A stretch of DNA of 64,000 nt from Scylla paramamosain (taxonomy: Eukaryota > Arthropoda > Malacostraca > Decapoda > Portunidae), in contig NC_087190.1 in NCBI RefSeq assembly GCF_035594125.1, positions 7,987,539 through 8,051,538 of the forward strand. The letters are read 5' to 3'. Position numbers and translations under genes: made by a program. Positions within the stretch are counted from its first letter, which is position 1. Every line of letters begins with the position of its first letter. Of this stretch, positions 43,290-58,350 are shown in pieces. Below the pieces are notes generated by a model that ran no database searches, was not told the DNA's origin, and saw nothing but the letters and a program-made list of their open reading frames with translations.

Positions 43290-46200
43290 GTTGTTATTAC
43301 CAAAAGCGTGTATTTTCAGTGTTTTTCAGCTATTACGTGAAAAAAAAGCCAAAATGCATGCAAAGCAGTCTATATGAAGAAAAAGAGCGACATTACGAGA
43401 AACGTGGATTATTAGTGTTTTTGAGATTCTTAGGTACCAAAACGCTGAAACTCATGAATAACACTCTTAATTGAGATACAGAACAACCTTACCAAATACG
43501 TGTATTTTGAGTGTTTTTCACATTCTTAGTTACCAAAACCCCAAATTGCATGCAAAACTAGCTTTATGTGGGAAAAAAAAAAAAGACATTACCAGAAGAG
43601 AGTCTTTTGAGTGTTTTTGAGTGTGTTAGGCAATAAAGCACTAAAAAGCAGGGCAATCACATTACATGAGAATAAAACCAAATTTTACCAAGAACTTCCC
43701 TTTAAGTGTTTTTGAGCTCCTTACATATTGAAACGCTAAAATGCATGCAAAACACCCTTTATGGAAACATTACCAAAAACATGTATTTTGAGTGTTTTTG
43801 ATCGTTACCTATAAAAACGCTTAAATACATGCAAAGAACCCTATATTTGGGAAATGAAAGGATATTATGAGAAACGTGTATTATGAGTGTTTTTAAGTTC
43901 CTTAAATACCAAAAAGCTAAAACCCAAAAATAACACTCTTTATAGAAAAAAAAATAAATAAATAAATAAATAAAAAAAATAGCATTTTTTTTTTTTTTTT
44001 ATCTTCATAAGTACCAGGATGCCAAAATTCTGGCAAAATTCAGAGAAATTATATAGAACAAAGAACATTATCAAAAAAGTTAATTTTAGATTTTTTTTCG
44101 GACTGTCATGTACCAAACCCAAAAGTGCATGCAAAGCCACCTATATATGGAAATTAAAGGACTTTACAAGAAACCTGTCTTTTGAGTGTTTTTTAGCATG
44201 TTAGGCACCAAAACGATAAATACCATTGAAGTCACTCAATATGGGAATCCAAAACAAAATTACTGAAAACATGTCTTCTCAGTGTTTTACGGAGAAAAAC
44301 GCTAAAACGGATGCAAACCAACCAATACGAAGAATTAGAAAAACATCACCAAAAACGCATATTTTGTGTGTTTTTGAACTTGTTAATACAAAAAACGCGA
44401 AAATGCATGCAAAGCACTCAATATTGGGAAACAAAAGGACATTACGAGAAACGTGTATAATGAGTGTTTTATAGTTTCACAAGATCCACAAGGCAAAAAA
44501 CACCAAAACTCGTATATATGGAGAAGATTCTTAGATACCAAAATGGTGAAACTCATGAATAAAACTCTTAATTGAAAAACAGAACAACTTTACTAAATGC
44601 GTGTATTTTGAGTGTTATTTCACATTCATAGTTAAAAAAAAACGAAATTCCATGTGAATATAGCTTTATGTGGGAAAAAAATGACATTACCAGAAAAGTG
44701 TCTTTTGAGTGTGTTTGAAAGTGTTAGGCAATAAAGCACTAAAAAGCAGGGCAATCACATTACATGGAATAAAACCAACGTTTACCAAGAACTTGCCTTT
44801 AAGTGTTTTTCAGGTCCTTATATGCGCTAAAACGAATGCAAAACACTTTATATAGAAACAAAATAACATAACCAACAACAGGTATTTTGAGTGTTTTTTA
44901 ATCATGTTATCTATAGAAAACGCTTAAATACATGCAAAGAACCTTATGTTTGGGAAAGGAAAGGATGTTACGAGAAACGTGTATTATGAGTGTTTTCAAG
45001 TTCCGTAAGAACCAAAAAGCTAAACCCCACAAGTAACACTCTTTATTTAGAAAATAATAAATAAATAAATAAATAAAAAACATAATTTTTTTTATTTTCT
45101 TTTATTCATCATCATAGGTACCGAGATGCCAAAATTCTGGCAAAATTCAGGGCAATTATGTGATAAAAGATTATTATCAAAAAAGTTAATTTTAGCTTTT
45201 TTTTCGGACTGTTATTTACCAAACCCTAAAGTGCATGCAAAGCCACCTATATGAGGAAATGAAACGACTTTACCAGAAACCTGTCTTTTGAGTGATTTTC
45301 AGCTTGTTAGGCATCAAAACGATAAATAATATGGAAGTCACTCTATATGAGAATCCAAAACAAAATTCTGAAAACGTGTCTTTTCTGTGTTTTAGGTAGA
45401 AAAACGCTAAAAAGGATGCAAACCAACAAATATGAAGAAATAGAATATTACCAAAATGGTATATTTTGAGTGTTTTTAATCTTGTAATCTACAAAAAACG
45501 CAAAAAAGGATGCAAAGCACTCTATATTGGGAAACAAAAGGACATTACGAGAAACGTGAATAATGAGTGTTTTATAGTTTCACAAGAACGACAAGGCAAA
45601 AAACGCAAAAACTCGTCTATATGGAGAAGTTTCTTAGTTACCAAAACGACGGTACTCATGAATAACACTCTTAAATGATAAACATAACAACCTTACGAAA
45701 TGCGTGTATTTTGAGTATTTTTCACAATCTTATTTACCAAAACCCCAAATTGCATGGAAAACTAGCTTTATGTTGGTAAGAAATGAAATTACCAGAAAAG
45801 TGATTTTGGGTGTTTTTGAGCGTGTTAGGCAATAAAGCACTAAAAAGCAGGGCAATAACATTACCTGGGAATGAAACCAACTTTTACCAAGAACTTGCCT
45901 TTAAGTTTTTTTGAGCTCCTTACATACCAAAACGCTAAAACGAATGCAAAACACCCTTTATGGAGAATTAGAATAACATTACCAAAAACATGTATTTTGA
46001 GTGTTTTTGATCATGCTACCTATAAAAACGCGAAAATACATGTAAAGAATCCTATGTTTGCGAAACGAAAGGACATTACGAGAAACATGTATTATGAGTG
46101 TTTTTAAGTTCCTTAAGAATAAAAAAACTAAAACCCACAAATAACACTCTTTATAAAGAAAAAAAAAAAAATATATATATAAAAACGGTTATTTTTTTTT

Positions 46201-49200
46201 TTGTTATTCATATTCAGAGGTACCGAGATGCCAAAATTCTGGGAAAATTCTGGGCAATTATGTGATAAAAAAAAATATTATCAAAAAAGTTAATTTTAGC
46301 TTTTTTTTCGGAATGTTATCTACCAAACTCTTAAGTGAATGCAAAGCCACCTACATGAGGAAATTAAACGACTTTACGAGAAACCTTACTTTTCAGTGTT
46401 TTTCAGTATGTTAGGCACCAAAACGATAATAACATGGAAGTCACTCAATATGGGAATCCAAAACAAAATTACTGAAAACGTGTCTATTCAGTGTTTTACG
46501 TAGAAAACGCTAAAAATGATGCAAACCAACCAATATGAAGAAATAGAATAACATTACCAAAAATGTATATTTTGATTGTTTTTGAGCTTGTTACCTTAAA
46601 AAAATGCAAAAATGGATGCAAAATATTGCAAAACAAAAGGACATTCTGAGAAACGTGTATAATGATTTTTTTATAGTTCCACAAGAACCAAAAGGCAAAA
46701 AACGCAAAAACACGTGTACCTAGAGAAGTTTCTTAGATACCAAAATGATGAAACTCAGGGATAACACTTTTAATTGAGAAACAGAATTACCTTACAAAAT
46801 GTGTGCATTTTGAGTGTTTTTCACATTCTTAGTTACGAAAATCCGAAATTACATGGGAAAATAGCTAGTTTCCTAGATACCAAAATGTTGAAACTCATGA
46901 ATAACACTCTTAATTGAGAAACAGAACAACCTTACTAAATGCGTGTATTTTAAGTCCTTTTCACATTCTTAGTTACCCAAAACTCAAATTGATTGCGAAA
47001 CCAGCTTTATGTGGTAAAAAAAAAAAAAAAACGACATTTTCAGAAAAGTGTCTATTGAGTGTTTTTGAAAGTGATAGGCAGTAAAGCACTAAAAAGAAGG
47101 GCAATCACATTACATGGGAATAAAACCAATGTTTACCAAGAACTTGCCATTAAGTGTTTCTGAGCTCTTTATATACCAAAACGCTAAAACGCATGCAAAA
47201 CACACTTTATGGAGAAACAGAATAACATTACCAAAAACATGTATTTTGAGTGTTTTTGATCATGTTACCAATAAAACGCTTAAATACATGCTAAGAACCC
47301 TATTTGTGGGAAACGAAAGGACATTACGAGAAACGTGTATTATGAGTTTTTAAATTCATTAAGTACCAAAAAGCTAAAAGCCACAAATAGCTCTCTATTG
47401 AGAGAAAATAAACAAATAAATAAAAAAAAATACGATATTTTTTTTTTCTTTCTTATTCATCATCGCAGGTACCGAGATGCCAAAATTCGAGCAAAATTCA
47501 TGAAATTTTGTGAAATAAGAACATTATCAAAAAAGTTAATTTTAGCTTTTTTTTTCTCGACTCTTATGTAGCAAACCCTAAAGTGCATGCAAAACCACCT
47601 ATATGGGGAAATCAAACCTCTTTGCCAGAAAACTGTCTTATGAGAGTTTTTCAGCATGTTAGGCACCAAAACGATAAATAACAAGGAAGCCACTCTATAT
47701 GGGAATCCAAAACAAAATTACTGAAAACGTGTCTTTTCTGTGTTTTACGTAGAAAACGCTAAAACGGATGCAAACCAACCAATATGAAAAAAAAAATAGA
47801 ATAACATTACAAAAAAGCTATATTTTTTGTGTTTTTCAGCTTGTTACCTACAAAAAAGGTGAAAATTGATGCAAAGCACTCCCTATTGGGAAACAAAAGG
47901 ACATTACGAGAAACGTGTATAATGAGTGTCTTATTATTTTCGAGCAAAAGAACTTGTGGTTCACAAGAACCACATGGCAAAAAGCGCAAAAACTCGTGTA
48001 TATAAAGAAGTTTCTTAGATACCAAAATGCTGAAACTCATGAATTACAATCTTAATTGAGAAACAGAACAATCTTACCAAAAGCGTGTATTTTCAGTGTT
48101 TTTCACATTCTTAGCAAAATCCCAAATAGCATGCGAAACTAGCTTTATGTGGGGAAAAAAATGACATTACCAGAAGTGTCTTTTGAGTGTTTTTGAGCGT
48201 GTTAGGCAATAAAGCACTAGAAAGCAGGGCAATCACATTACATGGGAATAAAACCAACTTTGACCAAGAACTTGCCATTATGTGCTTTTGATCTCCTTAC
48301 ATACCAAAGCGCTAAAACGCATGCAAAACACTCCTTTATGGAGAAGCAGAAAAACATTACAAAAAAACATCTGTTTTAAGTGTGTTTGTTTGTGTTACCT
48401 ATAAAAACACTTAAATACATGCAAAGAACCCTATCTTTGGGAAACGTAAGGACATTACGAGAAACGTATATTATGACTGTTTTTAAGTTCCTTAAGTACC
48501 AAAACGTTAAAACCCACAAATAACACTCTTTAAAGAGAAAAAATAAATAAAAATAAATCAAAAAATTCTGCCAAAATTCAGGGAATTTATGTGGAAAAAA
48601 GAACATTATCAAAAAAGTTAATTATAGCTTTTTTTTTCGGATTGTTATTTACCAAACCCTAAAGTGCATGGAAAGGAAATTAAACGTCTTGACCAGAAAA
48701 CTGTCTTTTCAGTGTTTTTCAGTATTTTAGGCACCAAACCGATAAATAATATGGAAGTCAGTCAATATGTGAATCCAAAACAAAATTACTGAAAACGTGT
48801 CTTTTCAGTGTTTTACGTAGAAAAAACGCTAAAACGGATGCAAAGCAACGAATATGAAGAAATAGAAAAACATTACCAAAAAGTCTTTTTGAGCTTTTTA
48901 CCTACAAAAAACGAGAAAATGGATGTAAAAACATTCTATATTGAGAAGAAAAAAAGGACATTTAGAGAAACATGTATAATGATTGTTTTATAGTTTCACA
49001 AGAACCACAAGACAAAAAACGCAAAAACTCGTGTATATAGAGTAGTTTCTTACATACCAAAATGATAAAACTCATGAATAACACTTTTAATTGAGAAAAA
49101 GAAATACCTTACCAAATGTGTGTATTTTGATTGTTTTTCACATTCTTAGTTACGAAAATCCCAAATTACATGCGAAACTAGCTTTACGTGGGTAAAAAAA

Positions 49201-51364
49201 ATATATTACCAGAAAAGTGTCTTTTGAGTGTTTTTGAGCGTGATATGCAATAAAGCACTAAAAAGCAGAACAATCATATTACATGGGAATAAAACCAACT
49301 TTTACGAAGAACTTGCCTTTAAGTGTTTTTTTTAACTCCTTACGCTAACTCCAAAACGCTAAAACGCATGCAAAACACCCTTCATGTAGAAACAGAGTAA
49401 CATTTCCAAAAACATGTATTTTGAGTGTTTTTGATCGTGTTATTTATAAAAACGCTTAAATACATGGAAAGAACCTTATGTTTGGGAAACGAAAGGATAT
49501 TACGAGAAACGTGTATTATGATTGTTTTTAAGTTCCTTAAGTACCAAAAAAGCTAAAACCCACAAATAACACTCTTTGTAGAGAAAAAAAAAATAAAATA
49601 AAATATTTTTTTTTTCTTGTTCATCTTCATAGGTACTAAGATGCCAAAATTCTGGCAATATTCTTTGGGAATTTAAAAACAAAATTACTGTAAACGTGTC
49701 TTTTCGGTGTTTTACGTAGAAAAACGTTAAAACGGATGCAAACCAACCAATATGAAGAAATAGAATAACTAACAAAAAGGTATATTTTGAGTGTTTTTGA
49801 GCTTGTTACCTACAAAAAACGCGAAAATGGATGCAAAGCACTCCCTATTGGGAAAGAAAAGGACATTACAAGAAAAGTGTATAATGAGTGTGTTTTTATT
49901 TTCGGGCTAAAGAACTTGTGGTTCACAAGAACCACAAGGCAAAAAACGCAAAAACTCGTAAATATAAAGAAGTTTCTTAGATACCAAAATGCTGAAAATC
50001 ATGAATAACAATCTTAATTGAGAAACAGAAAAACATTACCAAATGCGTGCATTTTGAGAGTTTTTTTTCTTCACATTCTTAGTTAGCAAAACCCCATATA
50101 GCATGCGAAACTAGCTTTATGTGTGAAAAAAATGACATTACCAGAAATGTCTTTTGAGTGTTTATGAGCGTGTTAGGCAATAAAGCACTAAAAAGCAGGG
50201 CAATGACATTACATTGTAATAAAACCAAATTTTACCAAGAATTTGCCTTGAAGTGTTTTTCAGCTCCTTACATAATAAATCGCTAAAACGCATGTAAAAC
50301 ACTCCTTTATGAAGAAGCAGAATAACATTACCAAAAACAAGTGTTTTGAGTGTTTTTTTATCATGTTACCCATAAAAACGCTTAAATACATGCAAAGATC
50401 CATATATTTGGGAAACAAATATATGTATTATGACTGTTTTTAAGTTCCTTAAGTACCAAAACGTTAAAACCTACAAATAACACTCTTTATAGAGAAAAAA
50501 AATAAATAAATAAATAAATAGCATTTTTAATTTTTTTTTTATTGATGTTCAAAGGTACCAAGATGCCAAAATTCTGCCAAAGTTCAGGGAAATTATGTGG
50601 AAAAAAGAACATTATCGAAAAGTAAATTTTACCTTTTTTTTTTTTTCGGAGTTATGTACCAAACCATAAAGTGTATGCAAAGCCACCTATTTGGGAAAAA
50701 TTAACGACTTTACAAGAAACCTGTTGTTTGAGTGGTTTTCCGCATGTTAGGCACCAAAACGATAGATAATATGAAAGTCACTCTATATGGAAATCCAAAA
50801 CAAAATTACTGAAAACGTGTCTTTTAAGAGATTTACGTAGAAAAACGCTAAAACGGATGGAAACCAATGAATATGAAAAAAAAATACAATAACATTACCA
50901 TAAAAGTATATTTTGTGTGTTTTTGAGCTTGTTACATAAAAAAAAACGCAAAAAATGGATGCAAAGCACTGTATATTAGGAAAAAAAAGGACATAACGAG
51001 AAACGTGTATAATAAGTGTTTTATAGTTTCACCAGAGGCAAGGCAAAAAACGCAAAAACTCGTCTGTGTGAAGAAGTTTCTAAGATACCAAAATGCTGAA
51101 ACTCATGAATAACACTTTTAATCAAGAAACAGAGCAACCTTACTAAATGCGTGTATTTTGAGTGTTTTCTTACATTCTTAGTTACCAAAACCCAAATTCC
51201 CTGCGAAACTAGCTTTATGTGGGAAAAAAATGACATTAGCAGAAAAGTGTCTTTAAGTGTTTTTGAGCATGTTAGGCAATAAAAGCACTAAAAAGCAGGG
51301 CAATCACATTACATGGGAATAAAACCAACTTTTACAAAAGAACTTTACCTTTTAGTGTTTTTGA
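43290..51364 (+). repeat. HOR array 2, R orientation, first part
   Basis: After about 1.5 ordinary monomers the eleven-monomer set starts. Monomer 1 landmarks lie near 43446, 44547, 45651, 46749, 46889, 48031, 49063, 49992 and 51097. Most spacings are 1098-1142 bp. The exceptions are a local duplication of monomer 1 (46749 and 46889, 140 bp apart) and shortened units (1032 and 929 bp). The 929-bp unit lacks most of monomers 7 and 8 (jump at about 49667). The array stops at 51364, where orientation flips. No gene is present. Confidence 0.9.
43454..44554 (+). repeat. Representative 1,101-bp higher-order repeat unit of eleven monomers
   Basis: Monomers begin at 43454, 43550, 43650, 43745, 43829, 43925, 44035, 44129, 44225, 44311 and 44407. 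Their lengths are 96, 100, 95, 84, 96, 110, 94, 96, 86, 96 and 148 bp. Each has private variants: monomer 3 starts AGGGCAATCAC and holds GGGAATAAAACCAA or a close variant, and monomer 6 has the (AAATA)n-T-run element. Monomer 9 has GGGAATCCAAAACAAAATTA. Monomer 11 carries an extra stretch of about 50 bp with ACAAGGCAAAAAACGCAAAA-type sequence. The same order is seen in every other unit of both arrays. Confidence 0.9.
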
Positions 51365-51821
51365 CACGCATTTAGTGGGGTTGTTCTGTTTCTCAATTAA
51401 GAGTGTTATTCATGAGTTTCAACTTGCAGCATTCTGGTATCTAGGAAATTTCTTCATATAGACACGAGTTTTTGCGTTTTTTGCATTGTGGTTTTTTTTG
51501 AACTATAAAACATTCATTATACACTTTTCTAGCAATGTCCCTTTGTTTCCCAACATAGAGTGCTTTGTATCAATTTTTGCGTTTTTTTGTAGGAAACAAG
51601 CTCAAAAACACTCAAAATGTACCTTTTTGGTAATGTTATTCTTATTTCTTCATATTGGTTGGTTTGCATCAGTTTTAGCGTTTTTTTCTACGTAAAACAC
51701 TGAGAATACACGTTTTCAGTAATTTTCTTTTGGATTCCCACATAGAGTGAATTCCTTATTATTTATCGTTTTGGTGCCTAACAAGCTGAAAAGCACTCAA
51801 AAGAAAGATTTCTGGTAAGGT
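51365..51821 (-). repeat. F-orientation satellite insert (0.46 kb)
   Basis: F-oriented HOR monomers 1, 11, 10 and 9 lie between R blocks. Its first half matches F sequence at 23225-23387. Its second half matches the F insert at about 28130-28378, including the shared GAGTGAATTCCTTATT variant. It switches back to R at GGTAAGG/TAAGTTCC near 51821. Confidence 0.85.
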
Positions 51822-54800
51822 AAGTTCCTTCAGTACTCATAAAGCTAAAACCAACAATTAACACTCTTTAGAAAAAAATAAATAAAAAAATTAAAAAATG
51901 GGAATTTTTTTTTTGTTATTCATCTTCATAGGTACCGAGATGCCAAAATTCTGCCAAAAAATCAAGGAATTTATGTGGAAAAAAAACAAACATTATCATA
52001 AAAGTTAATTGTAGTTTTTTTTTTCGAATTGTTATGTACCAAACCCTAAAGTGCATGCAAAGCCACCTATATAGGGGAAGTTAAACGACTTTACCAGAAA
52101 CCTGTCTTTTCAGTGTTTTTCAGCATGTTAGGCACCAAAAAGATAAATAATATGGAGGAAGTCAGTCAATATGTGAATCCAAAAGAAAATTACTGAAAAC
52201 CTGTCTTTTCAGTGTTTTACGTAGAAAAACGCTAAAGTGGATACAAACTATCCTATATGAAGAAAAAGATTAACATTACCAAAAACATATATTTTGAGTG
52301 TTTTTGAGCTTGTTACCTACAAAAAAATGCAAAAATGGATGTAAAGCACTCTATATTAGGAAACAAAAGGACATTACGAGAAACGTGTATAATGAGTGTT
52401 TTATAGTTTCCCCAAGAACCACAAGGCAATAAACGCAAAAACTCGTCTGTATATAGAGAAACTTCTTACATAACAAAATGAATAAATGCATGAATAACAA
52501 TTTTAATCGATAAACAGAACTACCTTACTAAATTGTGTATTTTGAGTGTTTTTCACACATTCTATAGTTACGAAAATGCATGGGAATCCAAAATAAAGTT
52601 ACTTTGAAAAAGTGTCTTCTCAGTGTTTTACGTAGAAAAACGTTAAAACGGATGCAAACCAACCAATATCAAGAAATAGAAAAAAGTTACCAAAAAGGTA
52701 TATTTTGTGTTTTTTGAGCTCTTTACCTACAAAAACGCGAAAATTGATACAAAGCACTCTATATTTGGAAAGAAAAGGACATTTTATGAAAAGTGTATAA
52801 TGACTGTTTTATAGTTCAAAAGAACCACAAAACAAACAACGCAAAAACTCTTGTATATGGAGAGATTTCCTAGACACTAAAATGCTGAAACTCATGAATA
52901 ACACTCTTAATTGAGAAAAAGAACAACCCTACTAAATGCGTTATTTTCAGTGACACTTTTCACATTCTTAGTTACCAAAAACCCCAAATTACATGCAAAA
53001 AAATAGATTTGTGGGGAAAAAAAAGACTTTACCAGAAAAGCGTCTTTTGAGTGTTTTTCAGCGTGATTAGTAATAAAGCATTCAAAAGCAGGGGCAATAA
53101 CATTACATTGGAATAAAACCATTTTTTACAAATAACTTGCCTTTAAGTGTTTTTGAGCTCCTTATATACAAAACTGCTAAAACGCATGCAAAACTTACAC
53201 TTTATATAGGAGAAACAGAATAACATTACCAAAACCTTATACGAGTATATATGGATAAGTTTCTTAGATACCAAAATGCTGAAACTCATGAATAACACTC
53301 TTAATTCAGAAACAGAGACCTTACTAAATGCGTGTATTTTTGAGAGCTTTTCACATTCTTAGCTACCAAAACCCCAAATTGCATGCGAAACAAGATTTAT
53401 GTTGGAAAAAATGACATTACCAGAAAAGTGTCTTTTGAGTGTTTTTGAGCGTGATAGGATATAAAGCACTAAAAAGCAGGGGAATCACATTAAATTCAAG
53501 TAAAAACCAATTTTTACCAAGAACTTGCCTTTAAGTGTTTTGAGCTCCTTATATACCAAAACACTTTAAGAACGCCTGCAAAACACACTTTATGGAGAAA
53601 CATAATAACATTACCAAAAAAAACATGTATATTGAGTGTTTTTGATCATGTTACTCTATAAAAACGCTTAAATACATGCAAAGAACCTTATGTTTGGGAA
53701 ACGAAAGGACATTACGAGAAACGTGTATTATGAGTGTTGTTAAGTTCCTTAAGTACCAAAAAGGTAAATCCCACAAATAACACTCTTTATTGAGAAAAAA
53801 TAAATAAAATAAATAAAAAAAAACTAGGATTTTTTAAAATTTATTTTTATAGGTACCGAGATGCCAAAATTCTGGGAAATTTCAGTGCGAATTTATACTG
53901 ATAAAAGAATATTATCAAAAAAGTTAATTGTAGGTTTTTTTTCGGACTGTTATGTACCAAACCCTAAAGTGCAGGCAAAGACTTCTATATGAGGATATTA
54001 AACGACCTCATCAGAAATCTCTCTTTTGAGTGTTGAAATTTCAGCATGTTAGGCACCAAAACAATAAATAATGAGCTCACTCTATATGGGAATTCAAAAC
54101 AAAATTGCTGAAAACGTGTTTTCTAAGTGTTTTACGTAGAGAAACGCTAAAACGGATGCAAACAAACCAATATAAAAAAATAGAAAAACATTACCTAAAA
54201 GGTATATTTTGAGTGTTTTGAGGTTGTTACCTATAAAAAACACAAAAAAATTAATGCAAAAGCACTCTATAATGGGAAAGAAATTGCAAGAAAAGTGTAT
54301 AATGAGTGTTTTATAGTTCAAAAGAACCACAAGGCAAAAAATGCAAAAACTAGTGTATATGAAGAAGTTTCGTATATAACAAAATGCTGAAACTCATGAA
54401 CAACACTCTTTAATTGAGAAAGAGAAAAATCTTACTAAATATGTGTATTTTAAGTGCTTTTCACATTCATATTTACCAAAACCACAAATTGCATGGGAAA
54501 CCAGCTTTATGTGGAAAAAAATAACATTACTAGAAAAATGTCTTTCGAGTGTTTTTGAGCGTGTTAGGCAATAAAACACTAAAAAGCAGAGCAATCACAT
54601 TACATTACGGACTAAAACCAATTTTTTAATAAAAAACTTGCCTTTAAGTGTTTTTGAGCTCCTTATATACCAAAACACTAAAACGCATGCAAAATACACT
54701 TTATGGTGAAACAGAATAACATTACCAAAAACATGTATTTTTGAGTGTTTTTTACATCGTTACCAATAAAAACGCGTAAATACATGCAAAAAAGAACCCT

Positions 54801-57800
54801 ATTTTTTGGGAAACGAATGGACATTACGAGAAACGTGTATTTTTGAGTGTTTTTAAGTTCATTAAGTACGAAAAATTTAAAAGCCACAAATTACACTCTT
54901 TATTGAGAAAAAAAAAATAAATAAATAAAAAAATACGAGATTTTTTTTTTCATTCTTATTCATATTGACAGGTAACGAGGTGCCAAAATTCGGGCAAAGT
55001 TCAGGAAATTATATGAAATAAGAACATTATCAAAAAAGTTAAATTTAGCTTTTTTTTTCGGACTGTTATGTACCAAACCCCTAAAAAGTGCATGCAAAGC
55101 CACCTACATGGGGGAAATTAAACCTCTTTACCAGAAAACTGTTTTATGAGTGTTTTTCAGCATGTTAGGAACCAACACGCAACCAACACCCAAGGAAGTC
55201 AATTTATATGGGAATCCAAAACACAATTACTGAAAACGTGTCTTTTCGGTGTTTTACGTAGAAAAACGCTTAAACGGATGCATAAACCAACCAAAATGAA
55301 GAAATGAGAATAACATTACCAAAAAGCTATATTTTGAGTGTTTTTGAAATTGTTACCTACAAAAAACGCGAAAATGGATGGAAAGCACTCTATATTGGGA
55401 AGCAAAAGGACATTACGAGAAACGTGTATAACTGGAGGTGTTTTATAGTTTTACAAGAACCACAAGGCAAACAACGCAAAAAAGTTTCTTACATTCCAAA
55501 ATGCTGAAACTCATGAATAAGACTTTTAATTGAGAAAAAGAACTATCTCTTACCAAATGTGAGTATTTTGAGTGTTTTTCACATTCTTAGTTATGAAAAT
55601 CCGAAATTACAAGCGAAACTAGTTTTATGTGGGAAATAATGGCATTACCAGAAAAGTGTCTTTTGAGTATTTTAGAGCGTGATATGCAACAAAGCATTAA
55701 AAAGCAGAACAATCACATTACATGGGAATAAAACCAAGTTTTACCAAAAACATGCCTTTAAGTGATTTTAACTCCTTACATAACAAAACGCTTATTAAAA
55801 CGCATGCAAAACATAATTTATGGAGAAACAAAATAACATTACCAAAACACTAAAATTTTAAGGTTTTTGATCATGTTACCTATAAAAACGCTTAAATACA
55901 TGCAAAGAACCCTATATTTGTGAAACGAAAAGGATATTATGAAAACTGTGTAATATTTATGAGAGTTTTTAGGTTCCTTAAGTACCAAAAAGCTAAAACA
56001 CACAAATAACACTCTTTATAGAGAAAAAAATAAATAAATGAATACAAATTTTTTTTTTTTGTTATTCATCTTTATAGGTACCGAGATTGCCAAAATTCTG
56101 GCAAAATTCAGGGAAATTAGGTAAAAAAAAAAAAATAAAAAAAAAAAATAATGTACCAAATCCTGAAGTGCATGCAAAGCCACTTATATGGGAAAATTAC
56201 ACTACTTTACCAGGAACCTGTACCAGAAGCAATTTCAACAATATTACTGAAAACGAGTCTTTTCAGAGATTTACGAAGAAAAAACGCAAAAACGGATGAA
56301 AAAGCAACCAAAATGGAATAACATTACCAAAAAGATATATTTTGAGTGTTTTTAAGCTTGTTACCTACAAAAAATACAAAAAAATGGATGGAAAACACAC
56401 TATATTAGGAAACAAAAGAACATTACAAGAAACGTGTATAATGAGTGTTTTATAGTTTCACAAGAACCACAAGGCAATAAACGCTATAAAAACTCGTGTA
56501 TATTTGAGAATTTTCTTACATACCAAAATGATGAAATGCATGAATAACACTTTTAATCAAGAAACAGAACTACCCTACCAAATTGGTAATTTTGAGTGTT
56601 TTTTCACATTTTTAGTTACGAAATTGCGAAATTACATGCGAAATTAGCTTTATGTGGGGAAAAAAATGACATTACCAAAAAATGTTTTTTGAGTGTTTTT
56701 AGAGCGTGATATGCAACAAAGCACTAAAAAGCAGAACAATCACATTACTTGGGAATAAAACCAACTTTTACGAAGAACTTACCTTTTAAGTGTTTTTTAA
56801 CTCCTTACATACCAAAACGTTAAAACGCATGAAAAACACCCTTTATGGAGAAACAGAATAACATTACCAAAAATATGTATTTTGAGTGTTTTTGATTATG
56901 TTACCTATATAAAACGCTTAAATACATGTAAAGAACCCTATGTTTGTATAAGAAAAGGACATTACGAAAATCGTGCTTATTATGAGTGTTTTTAAGTTCC
57001 TTAAGTACCAAAAAAGCTAAAACTCACAAATAACATTTTATAGAGAAAAAAAAAATTATTCATCTTTATAGGTGCCGAGATACCAAAATTCTGAAAAATT
57101 CAGGGAAATTTTGTAAAAAAAAATCATTATAAAAAAAAATTTTAGCTTTTCTCCGGAGTTATTTACCAAACCCTGAAGTGCATGCAAAGCCACTTATATG
57201 AAAAAATTACTGGACTTTACCAGAAACCTGTCTTTTTGAGTGTTTTTTTTTCAGCAATTTCTACAATATAACTGAAAACGATGTCTATTTCAGTGATTTA
57301 CGTAGATAAACGCTAAAACGGATGCAAACCAACCAATATGAAGAAATAGAATAACATGACCAAAAAGATATATTTTGATGTGCTTTTGAGCTTGTTACCT
57401 ACAAAAATATGCGAAAATGGATGAAACGCACTCTATATTAGGAAAGAAAAGGACATTACGAGAAACGTGTATAATGAGTGTTTTATAGTTTCAGAAGAAC
57501 CGCAAGGCAAAAAAACTCAAAAACTCGTGTACATAAAGAAGTTTCTTACATACCAAAATGCTGAAACTCATGAATAACACTTTTAATTGAGGGAAACAGA
57601 ACTACCTTACCAAATGTGTGTATTAGAGAAGTTTCTTACATACCAAAATGCTGAAGCTCATCAATAACACTTTTAATTAAGAAACAGAACAACCTTACTA
57701 AATGCCTGTATTTTGAGTGTTTTTCACATTCTTAGTTACCAAAACCCCAAATTCCATGCGAAACTAGCTTTATGTGGGAAAAAAATAATATTACCAGAAA

Positions 57801-58350
57801 ATGTCTTTCGAGTGTTTTTGAGCGTGTTAGGCAATAAACCACTAAAGAGCAGAGGTAATCACATTAAAATGGGAATAAAACCAACTTTTACCAAGAACTT
57901 GCCTTTAGGTGTTTTTGAGCTCATTACATACCAAAACATGCTAAAACGCATGCAAAACACCTTTTATGGACAAACAGAATAACATTACCAAAAACATGTA
58001 TTTTGAGTGTTTTTGATCATGTTATCTATAAAAACGCTTAAATACATGCAAAGAACCTTATGTTTGGGAAACGAAAGGACATTACGAGAAATATGTATTT
58101 TGAGTGTTTGTTAGTTCCTTAAAGTACCAAAAAGCTAAAACCCACAAATAAAACAATAACTAAACTAAACAAAAAAACTTGTGTTTGAGTGTTTTTTAGC
58201 TTGTTAGATAACTAATCGCCAAAATGCATGCAAAGTTTCAGATATGGGGAAAAGAAAAGATATTAACGCTGTTTTTCAGCTTCTTATGTGATGACGAAAC
58301 GCTAAAACACGTAGAAATAGCATTCTATATGAAGAAACAGAACATCATTA
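51822..58350 (+). repeat. HOR array 2, second part; duplicate of 28.7-35.6 kb
   Basis: This stretch follows 28710-35640 unit by unit and shares private variants: GTACCAAAAAGGTAAATCCC (31163, 53753), ACCAGAAGCAATTTCAACAA (33628, 56222), and the HOR exit sequence near 35430 and 58150. Relative to that copy it lacks about 950 bp (29465-30420 equivalent, join near 52570). It also carries a patch resembling 24.67-25.07 kb at 53240-53640. Many extra 1-4-nt insertions are present (for example 53653, 55435, 55794, 56971). Monomer 1 landmarks lie near 52886, 53280, 54388, 55505, 56532, 57562 and 57652. No gene is present. Confidence 0.85.

Noticed and set aside
41285..43300. Target-site duplication around LINE-B
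   Set aside because: The bases before 41302 and after 43289 share no convincing direct repeat longer than a few A/T-rich bases.
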